From IMG/VR virus record IMGVR_UViG_3300045996_002019, positions 1-35,103 of that record: 35,103 bases of DNA; one strand, written 5' to 3'. Source of the DNA: a virus. This document shows positions 30,099 to 35,103 of the stretch, piece by piece. Under the pieces are notes generated by a model. It was not told where the DNA came from. It did no database searches and saw nothing but the letters and a program-made list of their open reading frames with translations. The first letter of the stretch is position 1; each line of letters begins with the position of its first letter. A program made the translations under genes and the position numbers.

Positions 30099-30117
30099 CC
30101 GACTGGGGCCGACTGGG
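30099..30117 (+). repeat. 10-bp tandem direct repeat beside the lox-like site
   Basis: CCGACTGGG occurs at 30099-30107 and again at 30109-30117, a period of 10 bp, or one DNA turn. It is immediately upstream of the minus-strand gene and 44 bp from the lox-like palindrome. It could be an operator or an accessory protein-binding site. Confidence 0.45.
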
Positions 30118-30160
30118 TGACCCTCGGGGCGACTCCCGCATTTCTGCGTAGTAGGTCTGG

Positions 30161-30194
30161 CTGGTGCCCGATAACATGCCTTATCGGGCACCAG
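30161..30194. other. 34-bp lox-like recombination site candidate
   Basis: A perfect palindrome whose layout matches loxP: 13-bp arm CTGGTGCCCGATA (30161-30173), asymmetric 8-bp spacer ACATGCCT (30174-30181), 13-bp arm TATCGGGCACCAG (30182-30194). As in loxP the arms end in ATA/TAT next to the spacer. From memory, the arm of SloxP, the target of the Cre homologue SCre, is CTCGTGTCCGATA; it matches in 11 of 13 positions. The site lies between two divergent genes, where a terminator is not needed, 3.4 kb before a Cre-like recombinase gene in the operon that starts 38 bp away. A repressor operator is the main alternative. Confidence 0.65.
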
Positions 30195-30231
30195 GATCAG
30201 CCGGTGCGAAGATCACTTAGAAGGGCTTTCC

Positions 30232-30357
30232 GTGCAAACCCAGACCCCCGCTCCCCCGGACCCCGCCGGGTTGGTCTTCACGGTGCCGCCCGAGGCGGTC
30301 ACTTCCGACGACCCCCGGTACACCACCCACCTCGTCGACGAGTTGGTGCAGGCATGA
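30232..30357 (+). CDS. 41-residue leader gene of the recombinase operon
   Basis: A short frame from GTG 30232 with AGAAGGGC upstream. The peptide is Pro-rich, then polar (MQTQTPAPPDPAGLVFTVPP, EAVTSDDPRYTTHLVDELVQ, A). It ends in the ATGA overlap GTGCAGGCATGA shared by three further junctions in this operon. It may be a real small protein or a translational leader for the next gene. The overlap and shared junction support translation. Confidence 0.55.
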   Translation: MQTQTPAPPDPAGLVFTVPPEAVTSDDPRYTTHLVDELVQA

Positions 30358-31529
30358 GCGTCCAGATCGGCAACACCGGGATGACCAGCACCATCACGCG
30401 CCACCGCGCCGAACTGGACGCGGAGCAGCCCGGCCTGTGGCGGGTGTCGTGGTTGTCCGACCTGGTCGACCGCAACCGCGCGATCACCGCTCTGCTGGTG
30501 GCCGAGCACGTAGAGGCGGGTGCCGACAACCCGGACCACCCCGACTGGCACCTGGTCGAGTCGTTCGCCGACGAGCTGGGCCTGAATGCGCACGAGCTGG
30601 TCGCGCGGGTCAACGAACCTGTGCGGACCCCGCCTGTTGCCGAGCCCACTCCCCCGGCGGCCGAGCGGCCCGTCGCCACGCTGGCCACCGTCGAGGGCCG
30701 GGCCGCCGACGAGGCGGCCGGCACCGCCGACGCCGCGCACGGTGCCGGCCGCCTGAACCGGGTCATCGAGCTCGTGCGCGACACGCTGAACCCGCCCGCC
30801 GAGAAGTTCGACGCGCTCGACGCCCGCGAGTTGATCAGCGCCGTTGGGGCACAGGTGGCGAGGAACCGCCGCGGCGAGCTGGCCGACCACGAGTTGATCG
30901 GCGAAGTGGCGTCACGGCTGTTGCCGTTCGGCGACGACGACCAGCGGGCCAAGGGCCTGGCCGGGCTCGCCGGCCTGGCGGCCGAGGTGGTGCAGGCGTG
31001 CACCGCCGACGCCGCGTTCTACGCCTACCAGCGAGGCCTCGCCGACGGGCGGGCCCGACTCGCCGCAGAGAGCCGGGTCGACCGGGACCCGGCCGCCGCC
31101 GACGAGTGGGTCGGGCTCGACGAGCTGACCAGGCGGGCCGACGCGGAGCCCCACGCCGGTGACGTCGACCCGACCCGGGCCGCAGTGACGGGGTACCTCG
31201 ACCAGACGCCGACCATGAAGCAGCCCGACGTGCTCGGCGACATCCTGGCGCGCGATCACGTGCTGGTCGCCGAGCGCGCCGAGCGCGACACCGACGAAGA
31301 CGAGTGGAAATTCTGCGGTCTGATCCGTGGCGTGCCCGCCGATGTGTTCGACCGGCTCGATGCCGGTGACGCGGAGATGGTCGACGCGATCGTGCGAGCC
31401 GCGACCGGCGAAGTGCTCAAGGAGTACGAGGTTCTGCACGTGACCCTGCACGACCCGGCTGGCGCCCGGATCGGCACCCGCGAGGTCGACCAGTGGGTCA
31501 CCGGCAATCCGGGCACGGTGCAGGCATGA
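30354..31529 (+). CDS. Hypothetical protein with an N-terminal domain duplicated in the next gene
   Basis: A 391-residue protein starting at ATG 30354 in the ATGA overlap. Residues 1-88 contain MTSTITRHRAELD, WRVSWLSDLVDRNRAITALL and DHPDWHLVESFADELGL; the same order recurs in the protein at 31526. After a Pro-rich linker (90-110) comes a helical region, about 130-245 (LNRVIELVRDTLNPPAEKFD), with a Gly/Ala-rich AKGLAGLAGLAAEVVQA helix. The C-terminal 100 residues end in a strand-rich part (EVLKEYEVLHVTLHDPAGAR). I recognise no family, membrane segment or catalytic motif. Confidence 0.65.
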   Translation: MSVQIGNTGMTSTITRHRAELDAEQPGLWRVSWLSDLVDRNRAITALLVAEHVEAGADNPDHPDWHLVESFADELGLNAHELVARVNEPVRTPPVAEPTPPAAERPVATLATVEGRAADEAAGTADAAHGAGRLNRVIELVRDTLNPPAEKFDALDARELISAVGAQVARNRRGELADHELIGEVASRLLPFGDDDQRAKGLAGLAGLAAEVVQACTADAAFYAYQRGLADGRARLAAESRVDRDPAAADEWVGLDELTRRADAEPHAGDVDPTRAAVTGYLDQTPTMKQPDVLGDILARDHVLVAERAERDTDEDEWKFCGLIRGVPADVFDRLDAGDAEMVDAIVRAATGEVLKEYEVLHVTLHDPAGARIGTREVDQWVTGNPGTVQA

Positions 31530-31852
31530 GCACGCGCATCGACGAGCGCGAGATGACCAGCAGCCGGACCAGCCACCGTGCCGTGGTGGTCGAGGGCGCC
31601 GACCAGTACGACAAGGGCGCCTGGCGGGTGTCCTGGCTGGACGGTGTCGCTCTCGACCGCGACCAGGCGATCACGGCCATGACCCTGGTCGAGTACGTGG
31701 GCTTCGGCGTCACCTCAGCGGACCACCCGAAGTGGCCGTTCGTGAAGACATGGGCGGCCGAGCTGGGCCTGGGCCCCGCCGAGGTCGTGGAGCTGATCCT
31801 GACCAAGACCGGCGATGGCCAGGTCGACGGTGCTCCGGCGGTGCAGGCATGA
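31526..31852 (+). CDS. Small paralogue of the N-terminal domain of the preceding protein
   Basis: A 108-residue protein from ATG 31526 in the ATGA overlap. It aligns end to end with residues 1-88 of the 391-residue neighbour: MTSSRTSHRAVVV, AWRVSWLDGVALDRDQAITA, DHPKWPFVKTWAAELGLGPA. The nucleotide start regions are also alike (GATGACCAGCA in both). It appears to be a tandem duplication of a domain of about 90 residues whose conserved WRVSWL and ELGL motifs mark it as a fold. Function unknown. Confidence 0.65.
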   Translation: MSTRIDEREMTSSRTSHRAVVVEGADQYDKGAWRVSWLDGVALDRDQAITAMTLVEYVGFGVTSADHPKWPFVKTWAAELGLGPAEVVELILTKTGDGQVDGAPAVQA

Positions 31853-32550
31853 ACACCGACAAGCCGGTCCCCGGTCTCTTCGGCGCAGGTGTCAGCAAGA
31901 TCGAGGAAACCGACTTCCCCGCGCTCGTCCGCCACATCACCCACGCTGACGAGGCCCGCTTCACCGGCGAGCTTGCCCTCGCCGCTGCCCTGATCAAGGC
32001 GGGCGCCGACACCGGGTTCGACCTCGAGGGCCGCCGGAGAAGCCAGCAGAGGGCGAGCATAGTCAAGCTCCTGGAGAGCATCGTCGACCACGGCGACCTC
32101 ACACCGCCGGAGGTGCGCGAGTACGCCGGGTGGCTGGCCGTGCGGACCCTCGCCCAGCTGGAAGACCTCGGGTACGGCGAGGCCTGCGTCTACGCCCTGA
32201 CCCGGGCACTGCTCCCCCCGGACGTGTACACCAGCCACGCTGTCCGCGGCACACTCCTCGAACGCGACGGCATCCCGTGCGTGCTGTTCGACCGGTACGT
32301 CTTCAAGCCCAACGGCCCCAGCGGTCCCGACCCCGTGCGGTTCCTGCAGTCCCCCGCCGGTTGGGAGTGGACGCTGGAACCCATCGACCATAGGCAAGAG
32401 GCGGACCTGGCCAGCGTCCGCACCGGTGACGTGAAGTGGAAGCCGCTGGACGTCGGCTCCCGTCCGACCGTTCCGGCGTTCGTCGACGCCACACTCCCCC
32501 TCGTCGTCGGCTTCCCGCGCACTTCCGCTGAAAGGGCGGTTCAGGCATGA
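31849..32550 (+). CDS. Hypothetical protein of the recombinase operon
   Basis: A 233-residue protein from ATG 31849 by ATGA coupling. The first two thirds are helical (FTGELALAAALIKAGADTGF, then EYAGWLAVRTLAQLEDLGYG). The last third is strand-rich with conserved-looking aromatic residues (IPCVLFDRYVFKP, GWEWTLEPIDH). It ends in ERAVQA, like its upstream neighbours (-VQA), and overlaps the next gene through GTTCAGGCATGA. No family is recognised. Confidence 0.65.
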   Translation: MNTDKPVPGLFGAGVSKIEETDFPALVRHITHADEARFTGELALAAALIKAGADTGFDLEGRRRSQQRASIVKLLESIVDHGDLTPPEVREYAGWLAVRTLAQLEDLGYGEACVYALTRALLPPDVYTSHAVRGTLLERDGIPCVLFDRYVFKPNGPSGPDPVRFLQSPAGWEWTLEPIDHRQEADLASVRTGDVKWKPLDVGSRPTVPAFVDATLPLVVGFPRTSAERAVQA

Positions 32551-33461
32551 GCTACGTGATCCCCACCGGCACCCAGGACGCTCCGGAGCTGGCCGCGCGG
32601 CTGGCCGCGCTGTGGGCACCGGCCCCGCCGAACGGCGCCGTCGTCCGCGACGAGTACGACCACGACCAGTGCACCGGCGCCGACGACTGCTCGTGCTCGT
32701 GGCACATGCACCAGCACCACGTGCGCACCGCCCGCTGCCAGCGGACCGACTGCGCCAGGCCGACCCGTTACCGGCTGCGCATGTGGAAGCCGAACGGCAC
32801 CACCACCTTGCAGGCCGGCGAGCTGGGCCGCGGCGAGAACCCCGACGAGTGGCTGACGTTCAGCGAGGAGCCCTGGTACCTCACCGGATCCGAGCGCTAC
32901 GCCTGCGACCGGGACCACGCCTACGAACTGGCCGAGCTGCTGCGGCTGCGCTACGCCACCCCGGACGACGACGAGGCCACCCGGTGGCGCGTGCTGATCG
33001 AGCCGCACCGGTACGAGCCTGACGGCTACGACCTGGCCGGCACCGGCATGGTGTGGCTGCAGACGCTGGGCACCACCATCCAGTACGGGGTGCGCCAGCT
33101 GGTCGACCTGGTCAACCCGTACGCGGTCCATCCCCACCGCGATGCCGCCTACGTGCTCGACCACGTCCGCCGCTCGGCCGCCGAGCTGGCCGTCGAGCTG
33201 GCCCGACTGGACACCAGGCCTGTGCCCCAGGCCCGCTACACCGACGCCATCCCGGCCGAGGTCAACGCGGTGCGCACCGCACCGGACGGCCCGATCGTCC
33301 GGCGTCGTGTGCCGACCGGCCCGACCTCGGGCTGGTTCACGCTCACCACCCACGTGTCCTACGAGTCCGACGACGAACTGCTGGCCGCGTACCCCGGCGG
33401 CCTGTACGAGCTCGGCCGGTCCGAGCTGGTCCTGCCGGACGACACGGAGGAACAGCCGTGA
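32547..33461 (+). CDS. Hypothetical protein with Cys/His-rich N-terminus
   Basis: A 304-residue protein from ATG 32547. Residues 38-70 are dense in metal ligands (DHDQCTGADDCSCSWHMHQH, then HVRTARCQRTDC) and probably bind zinc. A region of strands follows (RYRLRMWKPNGTTTLQAGEL), then helices with YACDRDHAYELAELLRLRYA, and a beta-rich end (TSGWFTLTTHVSYESDDELL). No catalytic signature is evident. It overlaps the short membrane peptide gene by GTGA. Confidence 0.65.
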   Translation: MSYVIPTGTQDAPELAARLAALWAPAPPNGAVVRDEYDHDQCTGADDCSCSWHMHQHHVRTARCQRTDCARPTRYRLRMWKPNGTTTLQAGELGRGENPDEWLTFSEEPWYLTGSERYACDRDHAYELAELLRLRYATPDDDEATRWRVLIEPHRYEPDGYDLAGTGMVWLQTLGTTIQYGVRQLVDLVNPYAVHPHRDAAYVLDHVRRSAAELAVELARLDTRPVPQARYTDAIPAEVNAVRTAPDGPIVRRRVPTGPTSGWFTLTTHVSYESDDELLAAYPGGLYELGRSELVLPDDTEEQP

Positions 33462-33580
33462 GCCGACGCCGCTACCGTCACCCGCTCAGCCGGAGCGGCT
33501 TCGACACCGTGATGTTCGTGCTGCCGTTCGTGGTCGTCGCCGTGCTGGTCACTCTGGCCCTGACCGGGAACCTGGGATGA
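33458..33580 (+). CDS. 40-residue single-span membrane peptide
   Basis: A short frame from GTG 33458 in a GTGA overlap. It has a basic start (MSRRRYRHPLSRSGFD) and one hydrophobic segment (TVMFVLPFVVVAVLVTLALT), ending GNLG. Its stop overlaps the ATG of the recombinase gene (ATGA). The arrangement makes it both a probable inner-membrane peptide and a coupling element for recombinase translation. Confidence 0.6.
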   Translation: MSRRRYRHPLSRSGFDTVMFVLPFVVVAVLVTLALTGNLG

Positions 33581-34734
33581 CCACCGAGCACGAAGTACTC
33601 GACGGCGAGCTGGTCGACGAGCGGCCCGGCCTGCCGGCGATCCCGGCCGGCCGCGCCGTCGACCGCCTCGACGACCGGGCCCGCCGACGCCGGGATGCGG
33701 CCATGCCGATCAACACCAAGCGCGCGTACGCGCGCCTGGTGTACGGCCGGATCGTCAAGGTGTCCGAGGACGGAAAGACGATCGACGCCGGCCCGGCCGG
33801 CCCGGTCAGCACCGGCCAGGCCGGCATCGACTGGGCCGACATGGCGTGGGTGCCGTGGTGCCGGGAGACCGGGCGCCCGTCCGGCCTCGACGGTGTACCG
33901 GCATCCGAGGAATCGCTGGGGCAGTGGGTGTCCGAGCTGGCGGACCTACGCGTCGGAGCGCCGCAGATCGAGCAGGCGATCTACGCCGTGCGCCGGCTGC
34001 ACCGCGACAACAAGATGCCCGGCCAGCCGCAGACCGACACGGCCCTGGCGATCCTGCGCACCTACCGCAGGGACGAAGGCGGCGCGCGGCCGGTCGACCG
34101 GGCCAAGCCCTTGGAGACGCGATCGCTGCGGCAGATGCTCAACGCGATGCCGACCGGCCCGGACGGACAGCTCTCCCCCATCGGCGTGCGCGACGCCTTC
34201 GTGCTCGTGGCCGGGGTCAAGGCGATGTTGCGCCGCTCCGAGCTGTTGGCCCTGCGGATCGAGCACACGCGGGTCGGTGACCGCGGCGTCGAGTTGTGGC
34301 TGCCCGCGTCCAAGACGGACAAGGACGCCAAGGGCGCGAAGATCGTCATTCCCCGTGACGACGCGGGCGACCCGAAGTGGGACGTCACCACGCTGCTGGC
34401 GGCCTGGCTGCGGCTGCTCGCCGAGCAGGGCATCACCACGGGACCGCTGGTGCGGTCGGTGAACCGGCACGGCCGTATCGGTGGCCCGTTGAACTCCGGC
34501 GCCAAGGACATCGACCGCCTGGTCAAGCGCGCCGCCGTGCGCGCGGGCTTGGATCCGGACGGCTGGAAGGGCCACAGCATGCGGTCCGGCGGTGCGTCCG
34601 CCGCACACGCGGGTGGCGCCTCCTACGGCGCGATCCAGCGCCAGGGCCGCTGGTTGAGCCTGGCCCAGGTCATGGTCTACATCCGCGATGCCGAGCAGTG
34701 GACCGGCAACGCAGCCTCCCGAATCCACCTGTAA
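33577..34734 (+). CDS. Cre-like tyrosine recombinase
   Basis: A 385-residue protein starting at ATG 33577 in an ATGA overlap. The catalytic set is complete: R219 (MLRRSELLAL), E222, K246 (ASKTDKDAKG), H333 and R336 (KGHSMRSGGASAAHAGGASY), W359 (GRWLSLAQ) and nucleophile Y368 (VMVYIRDAEQWTGN). The GHSxR-x-G-A and VMxYIR-x4-TG pattern closely follows Cre of phage P1 rather than lambda-type integrases. The N-terminal core-binding domain (INTKRAYARL through WVPWCRETGR) carries a roughly 30-residue insertion at about 55-85. It ends the operon that begins beside the lox-like palindrome, so resolution of plasmid dimers or circularisation of the phage DNA is the likely role. Chromosomal integration cannot be excluded. 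Confidence 0.88.
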   Translation: MTTEHEVLDGELVDERPGLPAIPAGRAVDRLDDRARRRRDAAMPINTKRAYARLVYGRIVKVSEDGKTIDAGPAGPVSTGQAGIDWADMAWVPWCRETGRPSGLDGVPASEESLGQWVSELADLRVGAPQIEQAIYAVRRLHRDNKMPGQPQTDTALAILRTYRRDEGGARPVDRAKPLETRSLRQMLNAMPTGPDGQLSPIGVRDAFVLVAGVKAMLRRSELLALRIEHTRVGDRGVELWLPASKTDKDAKGAKIVIPRDDAGDPKWDVTTLLAAWLRLLAEQGITTGPLVRSVNRHGRIGGPLNSGAKDIDRLVKRAAVRAGLDPDGWKGHSMRSGGASAAHAGGASYGAIQRQGRWLSLAQVMVYIRDAEQWTGNAASRIHL

Positions 34735-34808
34735 CTGACCGGTTTCTGTCCACTTTTCCGCGTACCCGCGCGGGAGAATCGATCACAACCCCCCCGAAAG
34801 GAACCGTC

Positions 34809-34985
34809 ATGACCGCTGTTCTGGACCGCACCCCGGCCACGTGTCCGCCCGTCAGCAACGGACCGGGCTGTCCCCGGACCGCCCCGACCACCACCACCAC
34901 GGCGCCGCGTGCCGATGGGTGCGCGCTCACCGGCGGGAACTGCCCCGGCGACCAGGCGACGATCGACACCTGCGACGCCTGCTGA
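34809..34985 (+). CDS. Cys-rich 58-residue peptide
   Basis: A small protein from ATG 34809 with AAAGGAACC upstream. It holds six Cys (C12, C21, C38, C45, C55, C58), a Thr run (TTTTT at 27-31), and ends on Cys (QATIDTCDAC). It could bind a metal, form disulphides or be a ribosomally made peptide precursor, but no modification gene is nearby. It is a separate unit between the recombinase and a perfect terminator. Its leader, CCCGAAAGGAACC, is shared with the excisionase-like gene at 29668. Confidence 0.55.
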   Translation: MTAVLDRTPATCPPVSNGPGCPRTAPTTTTTAPRADGCALTGGNCPGDQATIDTCDAC

Positions 34986-35000
34986 GTCCAACCGCGACGG

Positions 35001-35037
35001 GAGGGCCCGACCACCGGCGTGCGGTGGTCGGGCCCTC
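35001..35037 (+). terminator. Perfect 16-bp hairpin terminator
   Basis: GAGGGCCCGACCACCG (35001-35016) and CGGTGGTCGGGCCCTC (35022-35037) pair without mismatch around GCGTG. It lies 15 bases after the Cys-rich peptide gene and ends that unit. From 35038 to the window edge there is no gene. Confidence 0.85.
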
Positions 35038-35077
35038 GCCCTGTTCTACCCGACGGAAGCCCAGTCGCACGACGAGG

Positions 35078-35103
35078 GCCCGGCCACCTGTTGGCAGCCG
35101 GGC
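35078..35103. repeat. 7-bp inverted repeat at the right edge
   Basis: GCCCGGC (35078-35084) and GCCGGGC (35097-35103) pair around a 12-nt loop and end exactly at the last base of the window. It may continue beyond the edge. It is weak on its own. Confidence 0.3.

Noticed and set aside
30161-30194. Reading the palindrome as a terminator
   Set aside because: It lies between divergent genes, where no transcript should end, and has no T-run; its 13-8-13 layout fits a recombination site better. An operator is not excluded.
1-35103. CRISPR array or insertion sequence
   Set aside because: No regularly spaced repeats with spacers and no transposase frames or terminal inverted repeats were found.

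Overview
The window looks like the genome, or nearly the whole genome, of a temperate siphovirus of a high-GC actinobacterium. The DNA is strongly GC-rich with GC-ending codons, GTG and TTG starts are common, and genes are tightly packed with ATGA, GTGA or TGATG overlaps. The family mix is actinophage-like: an HNH gene before the terminase, a fused protease-capsid gene, a frameshifted tail chaperone and a DUF1906-type lysin. A Pseudonocardiales host is a guess. No host gene appears at either edge and both edges are non-coding, which fits a free phage or plasmid contig better than a slice of integrated prophage, though the sequence alone cannot prove this.

Layout. (1) 45-3571: a large HTH/zinc-finger protein that resembles a replication initiator, a Phd/YefM-like antitoxin preceded by three 9-bp repeats, and two unknown genes. 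(2) 3572-5266: a regulatory-looking gap, a zinc-ribbon/HTH protein, and a second gap with a promoter-like site and a perfect terminator hairpin. (3) 5267-9128: small genes, a displaced tail-fibre-like gene (6147-7436) and an HNH endonuclease. (4) 9129-11072: a non-coding packaging-like region, terS, an unknown gene, and a P-loop protein on the opposite strand. (5) 11073-18114: terL, a small membrane protein, portal, a head protein, protease-capsid fusion and decoration-type proteins. (6) 18191-27787: head-tail connector, tail terminator, tail tube, tail chaperone with a -1 frameshift, tape measure, and lectin-bearing minor tail proteins. (7) 27837-29534: lysis cassette (XhlA-like protein, lysin, holin), closed by a strong terminator. 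(8) 29668-34985: an excisionase-like HTH protein, a small minus-strand gene, a 34-bp lox-like palindrome, an operon of seven overlapping genes ending in a Cre-like tyrosine recombinase, and a Cys-rich peptide.

The most interesting reading is that this is an actinobacterial phage-plasmid with its own Cre/lox-type system. The recombinase at 33577-34734 has every catalytic residue of Cre in a Cre-like context. A palindrome at 30161-30194 has the exact loxP layout (13-bp arms ending in ATA/TAT around an asymmetric 8-bp spacer), and its left arm resembles, from memory, the SloxP arm of the SCre system. Together with a rep-like gene that carries an internal block of abnormal codon usage (a candidate origin), a Phd-like antitoxin, and no conventional integrase or attP, this parallels the P1 plasmid-prophage lifestyle. 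The rep role, the lox role and the extrachromosomal state are inferences.
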